A program made the translations under genes and the position numbers. A stretch of DNA of 64,000 bases, taken from positions 60,954,909 through 61,018,908 of the forward strand of contig OY997642.1 in the NCBI GenBank assembly GCA_963921795.1, given 5' to 3'. The notes under the pieces are model-generated. The model searched no databases. It was not told where the DNA came from and saw only the letters and a program-made list of their open reading frames with translations. Source of the stretch: Nannobrachium achirus (Eukaryota; Chordata; Actinopteri; Myctophiformes; Myctophidae). This document shows positions 1 through 11,254 of the stretch, piece by piece (position 1 is the stretch's first letter; each line of letters opens with the position of its first letter).

Positions 1-199
1 CTGCTATTTATTTGGCTAAAGTTCTCCTCAGAATAATAGAGTTCAAGTATTACTGAACTAGGGTTCAAGTATGTCAAATTAAAATGAAGGCCTTGCAGTC
101 TAAAGTGTGGAGGAAAATCTGATTTATGATCAGTTTGATAAAATGTACCACTCCTACATCAAATGAATGTGATGTTTGTGTGATGTTACAACCCTGCAA

Positions 200-765
200 C
201 CCATTCAGAACGAGTACACATTATTTTGTATCTTTATTTTATGCTTTAACTATTGAAAAATCGCAGATATACAAGCTCACAGCGAGCTTGTAGATCTGCT
301 ATTTTTTGAAAAATTGTGAAAATCAGAATTTTGACCCGATTCTATAAGTGTCTTTTGAATCCTTCTAAGGTTTTTTGAAAAACCTATGTTTCTATGTCAG
401 CAATCTGGCCAGCCATCGTCAAAGAAAAGGTCCTTTTCACTTAACTGGAGCTCAGTTAGTCTGTTCTTGAGAGACTACTATGTCAGTGGTTATCAAACCT
501 TTTCATGTGAAGGACCCCCAAACTGATATGTATTTGGCCACGGACCTCCATCTCAAAATATCTAGCTCCAGGGACCACCCAGAAGCACAATTTGAGTTAC
601 AAACGTTCGCTTTAAAAATACATAGGCTATATTCAAAGATTTGCACACAACTTTCACGACTTTTTCAAAAATAGCAGATCTACAAGCTTGCAGCGCGGCA
701 CTCGGTGTATATCTGCTATTTTTCAATAGCTAAAGCATTCAATAATTCTAGGCCTAAATGGGTTA
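200..765 (+). repeat. Family A composite TIR element, copy 1
   Basis: The left end (ATTTTATGCTTTAACTATTG, from about 236) and the right end (CAATAGCTAAAGCATTCAAT, to about 750) are inverted repeats of each other. Each end carries a palindrome (256-306 and 666-722) with core GCAGATCTACAAGC. The middle contains a hAT-like stretch (about 480-600) beginning near TCAGTGGTTATCAAACC. The same architecture recurs at 6425-6895, 19120-19495, 25165-25725 (reversed) and 30895-31225. No transposase is visible, so this is a non-autonomous DNA element. Outer limits are approximate, taken from matches between copies. Confidence 0.7.
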
Positions 766-1511
766 AACAGCTAATGTTTTTGTGATGTTCCAACCCTGTC
801 ATTAAACAGCTGATCTGCCCTCCAATGTGAGCCAGAGTGCTGCCTTGCTCACCAGCCGGGTTCACTCCACTGCAGGTGAGTTACTTACCAAACCATAGAG
901 TTATATGACAAACTAGAGGACGGATTGCTCCACCCCAAAGTATTGATTTCATTGAAAGTTGCTCAGTGTCGTTTGAAGCATCCGGAAGTCTGCCGGAAGA
1001 ACCTCAATTGGCCTCACTGTCGAGGCCTATAGAGCTGGCCATAGAGTTATGAGCAGGCGCATTTTAAATACTGATGTGTTGATATCCCAGATTTGACCAC
1101 CAAGCAGCCGCTTCAATGTTCTACCATGGTTTTGGGGGCTTGTTACCAAACACTGGCTGCTTTGACCAGTCACGTTTCTAACATAGATGTAGGCCCTATA
1201 TCTGGTAGAATGGCAGAAACCAGCTAACTCCATTTTTCAGGATTTGTATTTATTTTTTCCATAAATGATTGATATTGATTGTGATATTTTGTTTGTTAAA
1301 TGATGGGGGTCCCTGCAGCTTCTTTTTATTAAACTGAAAACACACTTTCAGGGCAGGATACACATTTCATCCAAACAGGGTACTCAGTCACACTGGATAC
1401 AGGATAAACATGGTGAAATTGGAAGTGATGACACGAAGAAAAGTGCAGCCAAAACATCGAACTCTTGTCTGATTAGCTGATCTGGCATTTCACCCGAAGA
1501 AGTTCTGTTTA
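766..1511. other. Unassigned stretch upstream of the HHLA1 exons
   Basis: I see no exon, RNA gene or complete repeat here. GTGATGTTCCAACCCTG near 782 echoes GTGATGTTACAACCCTG near 180, on the other side of the family A copy. This suggests an older repeat that the copy landed in. Earlier HHLA1 exons would be expected to the left of the window. Confidence 0.4.
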
Positions 1512-1749
1512 TTAAAGGAGTAGTTCACCCCCCCAATACATTGTTGTACTTGTCGCATTCCTAAGACAAAAATGTGATTATAGTAAATTTACCCCCATTG
1601 ATTCTGGATGGGGACCCGGATGCATGGCACTGGATGGGGAAACCGTCAGGATACTTTTGTTTTGTCAAAAATATTGAACTCAAGTCTCCATAGCCTGAGT
1701 AATCAATAGAGGAAAAAAAAGTCATTTTGGGGGTGAACTGCTCCTTTAA
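1512..1749. repeat. TTAA-type MITE, copy 1
   Basis: The ends are inverted repeats (TTAAAGGAGTAGTTCACCCC and GGGGTGAACTGCTCCTTTAA), flanked by or including TTAA. A second copy in the opposite orientation is at 20217-20534. This is the piggyBac-like TTAA target pattern common in fish MITEs. It lies about 180 bp upstream of the first visible HHLA1 exon. Confidence 0.7.
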
Positions 1750-1931
1750 AGAGCTGGAGAGATAGGGAGACCCTTCTATTGAACAAACACTCGCAATGAT
1801 TACTATCAGAATATAGAGCTTACACCTTTTAACAAAAACAAATACGTTTTGTTTTATCAATTACTCAACTTGTTTAGTTGGTTAAAAAAGTGTACAAATA
1901 AACATTTTATCACCATCATCATGATCTTTAG

Positions 1932-2273
1932 ACAGAACTCCTGGAACTACCTCCACCGCTGTCCGAGCAACAACAGCGACACCTACAGGCCTGTTGACAA
2001 CACCGATATCGTCACAACAACAACAACAACAACAACTCATCAGTACCACAGCCGGAAGAACCACACACAGAACTACAGGGCCCTCTACTGTATATATGAC
2101 GACACAACCGGCGACAACAACAACACCAACAACAACAACAACAACAATAACAACGACACAAGAACAACTCATTAGAACAACAGCGACATCTACAGTGCAT
2201 ATGACGACTCAACCGGCCACAACTACAACGCAAGAACAACTCACAGGAACAACAGTGGCCTCTACAGGCCACG
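1932..2273 (+). CDS. HHLA1: HHLA1 Thr-rich exon (first visible, partial gene)
   Basis: A candidate acceptor (ATGATCTTTAG, ending 1931) opens a reading frame rich in Thr, Gln, Pro and Ser. It includes runs of CAA and ACA codons and two imperfect copies of a unit containing QEQL-TTATST-HMTTQPATTTT. It ends at a weak donor (GTTATA at 2274). Both boundaries are phase 1, like the next two exons, and the unit reappears at the start of the exon at 3191. The product would be an O-glycosylated mucin-like stalk of a secreted protein. The signal peptide and upstream exons are outside the window. The exon ends are the least certain part of the model. Confidence 0.5.
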
Positions 2274-2411
2274 GTTATAATAGTTTTGGAGATTTTTCAT
2301 TATAGGTCTTTTTGACAAAATAAAAAAAAAAAGAAAAAAAATCGAATTTTAGTTTTAAACAGTTTTGAGAACAGGACAGCTAGTTTTTATTCGTTTTTAT
2401 TCTTGTGACAA

Positions 2412-3027
2412 TTAGTCAGGACATTTTTAATAAAACCCTGGGAATAAATTCCTTAGCAAACAGTTTCTTCACCAATGTGTTTGTAAAGGTGTCTAGTAAC
2501 ATATCTAACAAAGATTGAAATTCAACATCCCTAGCAACATTTTTGACATCTAGGGTAATTCTGGGTCTCATTCACTTACACTGTACTATAAGGGAAAAAA
2601 TCACTCCCAAAAATCTGCTTTAAGTAGCATGTTAGGGGTCTAACTAGGTGTTTTTAATTATTCTGAATCCATTGCAAGCATTTGTTTTGCACAAAAAACA
2701 TTCATTGGGCCAAAATCAGACGCAAAAGAACAATGGTTTAGTGATGAGTCATCACTTTTCACAAGGTGTATGGGGTCCATTTTTGGCCCAAGGAATGTTT
2801 TTCGTGCAAAACAAATGTTTGCAATGGATTCAGAATAATTACAGTGTATAGTAAGTGAATGAGACCTAGAATTACCCTAGCTGTCAAACATTTTGCTAGG
2901 GATGTTGAATTTCAATCTTTGTTAGATATGTTACTAGACACCTTTACGAACACATTGGTGAAGAAATTGTTTGGTAAGGAATTTATTCCCAGATTTGACA
3001 GATATTCTGCGAATTTTCCCTGACTAA
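2412..3027. repeat. Long foldback element in an HHLA1 intron
   Basis: The ends are TTAGTCAGG (2412-2420) and CCTGACTAA (3019-3027). Arms of about 250 bp are near-complementary: the left arm at 2439 starts GGGAATAAATTCCTTAGC and pairs with the right arm ending GAATTTATTCCC near 2990. It fills most of the intron between the first two Thr-rich exons. No coding sequence is seen. Confidence 0.7.
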
Positions 3028-3190
3028 ATGCTTAGTTTTAGTTTAGTTTCAGTTAGTTATCATTTTTACATTTTATCATTCTATTTTTTTTTTTAGTTCA
3101 GTTAACAAAAATGTTTTTTTCTTTTTCTTTTTGAATTTTTAGTCTTCCTTATTTCATTAGTTGTCATTAACTATACTAACCTTGCTATAG

Positions 3191-4489
3191 GCCTGCTGAC
3201 GACACAACCGGCGACAACAGCACCACAAGATCAACTCACTAGAACAACAGCGACCTCTACAGGACATATGACGACACAACCGGCGACAACGACGCAACAG
3301 CACCAGCACACCAGAACCACGGCCAGAAGGATCGAACATGTGCCCGTCCCCACGACAACAACCTCTCCGTCGGAAGCCACCTCGCTCAGAACGCCACAGA
3401 CGCCCATGCTCGCCGCCACGTCCGTGCCGACTGCGCCTCCGAGGGCGACGGCGTTTGGACCACTGACGACCCGAGCGTGGCCCACTACGACAATCAGGGG
3501 GCCACCGGTGACCGATGCCGTCACCGCCTCTCGACCACACTCGACGGCGCCTCGTTTGACCGCGGCCACAACCACACCTGTAGCCTATCCCATCACGACT
3601 CCAACCTATCCAACTGTGACTCTACCACCTCCAACCATGACTCCAACCACAACTCAACCATCTCCAACCACGACTCAACAGCCTCCAACTATGACTCCAC
3701 CCGTTCCTACCACGACTCAACCACCTCCAACCACGACTCAACCATCTCCAACCATGACTCAACGGCCTCCAACTATGCCTCCAACCACGACTCAACCTCC
3801 TCCAACCATGACTCCACCCGTTCCTACCATGACTCAACCACCTCCAACCACGACTCAACCATCTCCAACCATGACTCAACGGCCTCCAACTATGCCTCCA
3901 ACCACGACTCAACCTCCTCCAACCATGACTCCACCCGTTCCAACCATGACTCAACCACCTCCAACCACGACTCAACCTCCTCCAACCATGACTCCACCCG
4001 TTCCTACCATGACTCAACCACCTCCAACCACGACTCCACCCCCTCTAACCACGATTCCACCCGCTCCAACCACGACTCCACCCGCTCCAACCACAACTAC
4101 ACCCACTCCAACCACGACTCCACCCCCTCCAATCAAAACTAAACCACCTCCAACCACAACTCCACCCCCTCCAACCAAAACTAAACCACCTCCAACCACG
4201 ACTCCACCCCCTCCAACCAAAACTAAACCACCTCCAACCACGACTCCACCCGCTCATCCAACGACTCCACCCCTTCCAACCACGACTCCACTCCCTCCAA
4301 CCATGACCCAACCACCTCCAACCACGACTGAACCATCTCCAACCACGACTGAACCACCTCCAACCACGATACCGCCCCATCCAACCACAACTAAACCCCA
4401 TGAAACCGCAACTACAACTTATCCAACCTATCCACCAACAACTCCACCCCATCCAACCACGACTCCGCCCCAGGTGACTACGACTTCCG
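3191..4489 (+). CDS. HHLA1: HHLA1 large mucin-like Thr/Pro exon
   Basis: The acceptor is ...CTATAG (ending 3190) and the donor is GTGAGT at 4490, so this is a phase 1-1 exon of 1299 bp encoding about 433 residues. The first ~130 codons are Thr/Ala/Arg/Ser-rich. From about 3600 on they become tandem units such as PPPTMTPPVP, PPPTTTQP and PPPTTTPP. Almost every unit carries Thr clusters expected to be O-glycosylated. Cysteines are essentially absent. The array is a protein-coding minisatellite and probably varies in length between individuals. Long open frames in the other phases and on the minus strand are by-products of the repeat. The link to HHLA1 rests on matching phase and on the downstream cysteine exons. 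Confidence 0.7.
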
Positions 4490-4946
4490 GTGAGTTTCTG
4501 GATTGATTTGACTAATTTACAGATGGCTTTTTAAAGCCCTGCAAGGCCGTGCTTCTACTACAAAATCATGCTAGTAGCATAATGGGCCTGGCAGCAGCCT
4601 TAGATCTTCTCAGGCTGTGGCTCTCTTGGTTGTCCCTAATACTCGCCTAGTCACCCAGGGTGACTGGGCTTTTGCAGCCCGGACACCTAGCCGAACTGGA
4701 ACACCCTGCCTGAGGATCTAAGCAAGGCTTGCAGTGTCTTATTTTAAATCGCCTTTCTTGTGTTTTTAGTGTCTTAACTCTTTCCCTGTCAAAAAAAAGA
4801 AATCCGGGTTCGGATCTTCGTCTGCTTCCTGATTTTTTTTTTTTTTGCAGAAACTTAGCTTAGTGTGATATCTTTCCAATTTGTTCGTAGATTTAATTTG
4901 TTATTGTTTATTTTACCATCTTTTTTTGCCCTTTTTGTAACTACAG
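4490..4946. other. HHLA1 intron, no further feature
   Basis: The intron starts GTGAGT and ends in a T-rich tract followed by CTACAG. I recognise no repeat or RNA gene in it. Confidence 0.5.
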
Positions 4947-5300
4947 CCTGGTCAACTACAAGGCCTTTCACCAAAGAACACCATCCTGCCACGACAAGAT
5001 ACACAGCTACACCCCAACAAACTACAAGTACAACCACGCCAAGAACTACAACATCCAGATACACCACTACAACCCAACAAACTACAAGTACAACCACACC
5101 AAGAACTACAACATCCAGATACACCACTACAACCCAACAAACTACAAGTATAACCACACCAATAACTACAACAATCAGATACACCACTACAACCCAACAA
5201 ACTACAAGTACAACCACACCAAGAACTACAATGTCCAGATACAGGACTACAACTGGGATGGTGACAACAGTGGCCAAATCAACAGTCATAGGAAAACCAG
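4947..5300 (+). CDS. HHLA1: HHLA1 third Thr-rich exon
   Basis: The acceptor is TAACTACAG (ending 4946) and the donor is GTGAGC at 5301, with phase 1 at both ends. The exon is 354 bp. It encodes four near-identical units of about 20 residues, spelled around RYTTTTQQTTSTTTPRTTTS, inside a Thr-rich context. The DNA units (60 bp) are over 90% alike by eye, so the array expanded recently or is kept uniform by conversion. It continues the mucin-like stalk. It may be alternatively skipped, since removing it keeps the frame. Confidence 0.68.
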
Positions 5301-5320
5301 GTGAGCAATGATAATCTGAG

Positions 5321-5323
<3 letters not shown>

Positions 5324-5405
<82 letters not shown>
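5324..5405. repeat. (GT)n then (GA)n microsatellite
   Basis: A compound dinucleotide array begins 24 bp after the HHLA1 donor at 5301, with about 45 bp of GT followed by about 36 bp of GA. Confidence 0.95.
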
Positions 5406-5410
<5 letters not shown>

Positions 5411-5508
5411 GGGACTGAGATAGTAACCATGGCGACCCAGACCCCTGTCGCCATGGTTCCAGAGCTTTGAAGTTGTGGTCCAGTGAGAGGTTAAAAGCAA
5501 ATTAACAT

Positions 5509-5512
<4 letters not shown>

Positions 5513-5565
<53 letters not shown>

Positions 5566-5582
5566 TGCGTGCGTGTGTGTGC
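5513..5582. repeat. (GT)n/(GTGC)n microsatellite
   Basis: A GT array is followed by GTGC units and then GT again. A CCTG run (5595-5613) and a CAGG run (5746-5768) lie nearby and are mutually inverted. Confidence 0.95.
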
Positions 5583-5599
5583 GCATGCACGCTTGCCTG

Positions 5600-6424
5600 C
5601 CTGCCTGCCTGAGTGCCTGCATTTTATAATAATAATGTTGTGGTCAGTCGAGCTGCTGTAAACAAAATTACCACAAGATGGCAGCATCTCACCATTACAA
5701 CATGCTGCCTCTCACATGAGAGCTTGGGCTCTGCCTAGCAACAGACAGGCAGGCAGGCAGGCAGGCAGCCAACACAGTTTATTTTCTTATTTCCACACAA
5801 CAACTCCAAGGTATATTAATGACATAGTTCAATGTTGAAAATGGGTGGTTCTTCTGTGGAAATGTCGGTTTGGGCTTGCAAAGTACACTTTGATCAGTGA
5901 AGGAGAGTATACTAATTAACTCCAAGGTCAATTAATGACATTGTTCAATGTTGAAAATGGGTGGTTCTCCCCTTTAAAGATCTAATGAGGGTCCATTTGT
6001 TTACCAACACTCCATCATTTAGCTCTGGTCCACCTGGAGCGTTGGATACGATTTTCTCCACAATTACATGCTGTATTGATGTTGGTACCATAGGGGAGAT
6101 AACAGGCAAATGCTGATATATAAAAAAAAATGGAAAGTATTTAAGTAAAGCAAATGTTTAGAATGTAAAATGAAACCGAAATTAGCACTCACACAGGGAC
6201 ATTTTAGTTTGGTTTCACTTTACATACTCAATAGTTATCTGTAAGGGTCCATTTGGTTACCAACTCTCCATTATTGAGCTGGAGACCACCTGCATGGAAT
6301 CCCCTCTAGGACCACTGGTGGTCCCCAGAACCCTGGTCGAGAACCACTGTAATATAAACAGATGGGAGTTAACTCTCAAATACCTGGAACGCGCCCGAGT
6401 CGCGTTAGATTTGAACCACTTTAA
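5600..6424. other. HHLA1 intron with worn repeats
   Basis: A direct duplication of about 55 bp (CAATGTTGAAAATGGGTGG near 5830 and 5948) is present. A hAT-like remnant ends GAGAACCACTG near 6350. No exon is seen. Confidence 0.45.
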
Positions 6425-6895
6425 CCATTATTTTATGCTTTAACTATTGAAAAATAGCAGATATACAAGCTCACAGCGCGGCACCGAGTGCCGCGCTGCG
6501 AGCTTGTAGATCTGCTATTTTTGAAAAATCGTGAAAATGTGTGCAAGTCTTTGAATATCTTTGACCCGATCTTTGACCGGACTTCTAAATCCTTCCTCTA
6601 TCATGCTGTTCTCAAACCTTTTCATGTCAAGGACCCCCAAAATTACATGTATTTGGCCACGGACCCCCATCTCAAAATATGTTGTTCCAGGGACCAGCCA
6701 GAAGCAAATATTAAAGTTACAAATGTTAGCTTTTAAGTAGATATATTCAAAGACTTGCAAAGAAAAATCATGATTTTTCAAAAATAGCAGATCTACAAGC
6801 TCGCAGCGCGGCACTCGGTGCCGCGCTGTGAGCTTGTATATCTGCTATTTTTCAATAGTTAAAGCAGTCAATAATCGTAGGCCTACATGGGTTAA
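6425..6895 (+). repeat. Family A composite TIR element, copy 2
   Basis: The left palindrome (6450-6524) and right palindrome (6776-6852) are almost perfect and share the loop sequence GCACCGAGTGC / GCACTCGGTGC. The internal hAT-like stretch (6600-6720) is shorter than in copy 1. The terminal inverted repeats run about 20 bp beyond each palindrome. Confidence 0.75.
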
Positions 6896-8068
6896 TTAGG
6901 AGAATATGAGGTGTATGGGACTGCCATTAATATTAATTTCTATGATCATTATGATTCCATGAAGCTGCGCAGAGGTCGTTAGGAGGACCAGTGATGGTGA
7001 TAGAAGCAGACTATTATTATCGTGCGGGAGTGCTTGCGTGTGTTGTTGTAAATACCTCAAAATGTGAGTAAAATACTAGAGTAGGCCTAAATGTTTTTAG
7101 TTATTACTTTTCGCCTTATGAAAATGATGATACAGCTGCATGTGGAGAGGTGGTTTTGCAGAATCCTGTGAGGGGAATTCCAATCAAGATTAATATATGA
7201 GCACATTCTTATGAGAATGAATCACTTGTGGAAAAATGCTTTTATTTTAAGATTATGGACAGCATCTCCTCACCATTTGGCTTCTTAAACCCAGCAATCA
7301 TATTCTGGGTGGGAATATTTGCCAAAAAATAAATAGCAGATCTACAAGGCACAATATGAGCAAATGCTATACTTTTAGTCTAGTTTTAGTTGACTAAATA
7401 TAGTCATCATAGAAATGTTTTGGAGAAATTCCCCAGACTTTTTTTGTTTAGTTTGGTATCCTTATACCATTCATTTATTTTAGATGTTTATGTTAACAAT
7501 ATATGTCTTAAAAGTTAAAATGTTTTAAGTGATTTCTGTCAACCAACATGCTTCAGTCATCATTTTAGCTGACAAAATTAACAATGGTTTGATCCAGAGC
7601 CCTCTAATGGAGAGTTGCGTCATCTATGTTCACTTCATGGGTCCAGGTCTTCCACATACTCATCTATTGGCGAAGAACAGTGACAAAAGTGCTAAACCGG
7701 ATGCTTACGGAATGCATTGGAGTCTATGGGGAAAAAAGTGACATTTCCGACTGGCGTACATGAACCACGTGTCATGACCGGTGCTGTTTCTGACCCCGCT
7801 TTGGCAGAACTCTCTATAGCAGGTGTCTTAATGTTTTCAGGCCAAGGACCCCTTAGTTGAGAGAGGGATGAAGCAGCCAAGCAGGGACCCCCACAGCCTT
7901 TTAATAGATTCCATATAGTTTCATCGTTTGACAGCAAAATCATCAGTGTATTTCGGATTCACGTCAATTTGTTTTGACGCCTGTTCTATAGCGTATAATG
8001 CTCTGGTTTGATTATTCCATTGCACAACTGCTTGTGTTATTTGTTGGGTTGTTATTTATTCTTGAGAG
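6896..8068. other. HHLA1 intron, fragments only
   Basis: It holds a half hairpin (AGCAGATCTACAAG at about 7331-7345) and a hAT-like remnant (about 7798-7935, beginning TAGCAGGTGTCTTAATG). The rest is unassigned. Confidence 0.4.
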
Positions 8069-8246
8069 GTTGTCCGTGGAGAAGGTCCGAGCTGTTTCCT
8101 CTGCCCCCTGGTGGCCTGGGTGAGAACTTCATGGGCACCACGACGGTCAGCGCTCACAAGCTGCAGCCCTGCGTCTTCGAGCTCTGCAAGTTCTTCTCCC
8201 AGTGCCTGTGTCGACCGCTCGGACGCAAGACCCGCATGAAAAAAAG
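8069..8246 (+). CDS. HHLA1: HHLA1 cysteine-rich exon 1 of 3
   Basis: The frame reads through FMGTTTVSAHKLQPC, VFELCKFFSQCLC and ends RKTRMKK, followed by a donor (GTATGG at 8247, phase 2). The spacing QPC..ELC..SQCLC matches the C-terminal segment of mammalian HHLA1 (NPC..ELC..QQCLC) as I remember it. The next exon begins with the single base needed to complete Arg. The acceptor used here (TTGAGAG, ending 8068) is weak, but it keeps the phase-1 junction with the Thr-rich exon. This region would be a disulfide-bonded C-terminal domain of a secreted protein of unknown biochemical role. Confidence 0.75.
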
Positions 8247-9126
8247 GTATGGTGCAAGACCAGGGGTCCAGTTGTCCGGATTTTAAATGAAGCAAACACG
8301 GAACAAAAAGTTCCTATGATTGGCCGCTAGTTGCGCTGTTCTGGTACCAAAAGCAACATGTTCTCCATAGGATTCCATTCCCCCAAACTTTTACATTTGA
8401 TTTTCTTACCTTAACTCATCTAGTGCCATTCCCGAGATGTCTCGCGAAAAGTACTCGAGTATGTGTAGTGCCATTCACGGGATATCTCGGGAAAAGTAAT
8501 ATATTACTGTAACGGCGAGTACATTACCGAGAAGAATGGCCGTCACTCCGGAGACGAAATCCGTCGCTGATTTCGCATCATCACGGCTCCACGAGCACAA
8601 AATAGTCCCATCCATAACATTGAGGTGGACGAGGGATCTCATCTTTAATGTCCATTATCTCAAAACTACACTTTAGAAGCTAGGATGGAGGCAGATGCTC
8701 GCTTATGTGCTCGCTTATGTTACACAGTTATAAAAGCTCCCGGTCGGCCATTACACAACTCCACGTGGACACGGATCGGTTCCGGCGCACGATCCGATGA
8801 CGTCAGACCGGAAGTGATTGCGCGGTGGACTTCTGGCCTTCAAAATAAGATAACGGCGGTGATGCCAGCCTGAAGGTGGCGTCGTGGACTTTATAATCCG
8901 TTAATTTCAGGGGCTCTTAATTAGTTAATAAACAATGTCATAAATACTTTATGTTTCCTGTCGCTAGTTTAAAGCCTCGATTCAATCAAGATGATATGAG
9001 TTTTGTGAAAATATGGTCCAATTTATGTTATAATTGATGTTAATTCAGGGTATGCTGTAGGAGGGGCTTGTGATCATAGGCTTGAGATGATTCTTCTTTG
9101 TGTGCTTTATTTTCGGCAAGCTCAAG
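8247..9126. other. HHLA1 intron, unassigned
   Basis: Two imperfect units, AGTGCCATTCCCGAGATGTC (about 8420) and AGTGCCATTCACGGGATATC (about 8470), look like the end of an old DNA element. No credible gene is seen; the short open frames lack codon or splice support. Confidence 0.4.
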
Positions 9127-9443
9127 CAGGGACGGATTAACCCCCGCGAGGGCCCCTGGCCTATAATTTTTTAGGCCCTCCCCCCCCCACCCTCCACCAT
9201 AACCCCCCTCCCTCCCGACACGCACTACCCAGCTCGGATTCTAAGCCATGATGATCATCTGTGGGCCAAAAAAACACCTGTAGACAACAGAGGAGGGGCC
9301 TGCACATTTGATTTTTAATTAATGTATATACATTTAATTTGAGTAAATTGTCAATGACGATGCGGTCCAGTTCCCCCAAGGGCCCCTGAGAGCCAAGGGC
9401 CCCTGGCAAAGGCCCCAGCGGCCCAATGGTTAATACAGCCCTG
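9127..9443. mobile_element. Non-autonomous hAT-like element
   Basis: The ends are CAGGGACGGATTAACC and GGTTAATACAGCCCTG. It is flanked on both sides by a perfect 8-bp duplication, AGCTCAAG (9119-9126 and 9444-9451). Length is 317 bp and there is no transposase. Confidence 0.88.
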
Positions 9444-9551
9444 AGCTCAAGACAATGTTCCATGTATCCCTGCGGTTGCGTGTGACCTTTGGCAGCCAAT
9501 AGCATTCCTTGGGTACCATTAAAAAACAACAACAAACACATTGGCTAGAAT

Positions 9552-9729
9552 CCATATATGGCCAAGACAGCCCGCGACATAATCCATGCTGGCGTGATAA
9601 AGGGTACACACCATGCTCCATATGGGGTCAAGGGATGCCGTATATGTAACGGTATTGGCCAGCTCCACATATGGAGATGTCTTGGCCATATATGGAGTTG
9701 TCTTGGCCATATATGGAGCGTGACATACT
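9552..9729. repeat. CArG-box minisatellite, left part
   Basis: Repeating text of the form TTGGCCATATATGGAG-TTGTC. Strict CArG boxes (CC, six A/T, GG) lie at 9552-9561, 9686-9695 and 9707-9716, with near-matches at about 9665 and 9620. The array continues at 10713 after an inserted element. Confidence 0.8.
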
Positions 9730-10712
9730 GGCTGCGTCCGAAATCCACCCTATTCTCTAATGTAGTGTCCGAATGTATAGTGAGCATTTTTGTACCCTAA
9801 TATAGTGTACTGAAGTATCCCACAATGCATTTTGATTTGTAGTGAGCATTCGATGGTCACTATTCAAGCCGAATCAAGTCCTACCGGCCCACAATGCACT
9901 GCGCTGCGGCCGCTGTCTCGCGCTTTGAGCACGGACATGCGGTGTGCACGCGCACACGCACACTGCAGGCTCGCAGCTAGCCGTAGCCACCTGTTGCTGA
10001 GCAAACGCAACAGAGCCGTCCGTACGCCCCGTACCAGAACCACCGGCTAAAGAAAACAAAACTCGTACAAATGTCCACAGCCTTGTCACCAGAGAACAAA
10101 TGATGAAAAAAGCTCTAAAGTTGTTTATGAAGAGAATATACGAGAATAGACGCTGGAGGCTTTTGTTTTTCGATCTCTCTTTTCTTCCCAACCCCACAGC
10201 TGATGATAATAATCATGATAAATAATGTTATTTAAATTAGCAAGAATGGTATCACAATGTCTGCATGTGAGACGAATGTGGCACAAACATTATTCATTCA
10301 TTCACCAATGAATGAATGAATACAATTTAAAAAATATATCTATATTTTTTATAACATTATTTTATTGAATTGTGATAAATAAAAACGTAATTATATAGGC
10401 CTATTTCTCATAATAACACCGCAACATGTTGGTATGTATGTTATTTACAATCCACAAGCATTGGGGAGTTGATGTACAAGCTCACAACGCGTCGCTTCGC
10501 CCCCTGTTGAGAGCTTGTAGATCGGCTATTATTTATTGCTCCAAAAGCCTCAAAGTAGAGCGTTTTAACTGTGCGACAGCGATGACGCAACCAGATGGCG
10601 ACGGAGTAGTGTCCGAAATGCGCTGATTTGTTCACTACTGTAGTACAGTACATCTGGATCCCTCATTTAGGGTTAGGGAGTAGGGAACGTGTTCTGCATT
10701 TTGGACACAGCC
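9730..10712. mobile_element. DNA transposon-like element splitting the CArG array
   Basis: The ends are GGCTGCGTCCGAAATCCA and GCATTTTGGACACAGCC, inverted with a few mismatches. Inside is a hairpin module (about 10472-10530: TACAAGCTCACAACGCG...GAGAGCTTGTAGATCGGC). No transposase frame is seen. The superfamily is uncertain; I cannot define a clean target duplication. Confidence 0.6.
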
Positions 10713-10900
10713 AAGGTGTCCGTGAGGTCAGATGAAGTGGTATTTGCCAGCTCCATATATGGAGTTGTCTTGGCCATATATGGAGTGTGACATGAGGTGT
10801 CTGTTAGGTCAGAGATAGAGGTATTGGCCAGCTCCTTATATGGAGATGTCTTGGCCATATATGGAGATGTCTTGGCCACATATGGAGGTGGCTGTGAGGT
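10713..10900. promoter_or_regulatory. CArG-box minisatellite, right part
   Basis: Strict CArG boxes lie at 10753-10762, 10774-10783, 10834-10843 (CCTTATATGG, a perfect SRF consensus variant) and 10855-10864. They sit within repeats of a unit that includes GTGAGGTCAGATG and GGTATTGGCCAGCTC. The array ends about 355 bp upstream of the KLHDC3-like start codon, and a TATAAG stands at 10952. Whether SRF binds here is inference. Confidence 0.55.
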
Positions 10901-11107
10901 CAGATGTAGAGGTCAGCAGTATGCCTGTGTCATCGTCTCTGAGAGAGGGAATATAAGAAGCGTTACCAGAGTTCAGGAGCTAACATTAAGCCTGAGGCTC
11001 TTCCTGGGGCCATTCTTACCCGGGTGCTAAGAAACACTTTAAGAGCCCCTCGTGTAGAGCTGAGCCTGGAGCGTCGAGCTTGGACACTTAGATATCACTC
11101 TACTGTG

Positions 11108-11254
<147 letters not shown>

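Noticed and set aside
480-674. 64-codon frame, and similar frames at 6488-6814 and 25214-25417
   Set aside because: Repeated text of the family A element, not a gene.
3157-4452. Minus-strand and shifted open frames over the Thr/Pro array
   Set aside because: Shadow frames of a 3-bp-periodic coding minisatellite; the + frame has matching splice sites and phases.
4855-5454. 199-codon minus-strand frame
   Set aside because: Complement of the Thr-rich exon plus a GT/GA microsatellite; no splice or start support.
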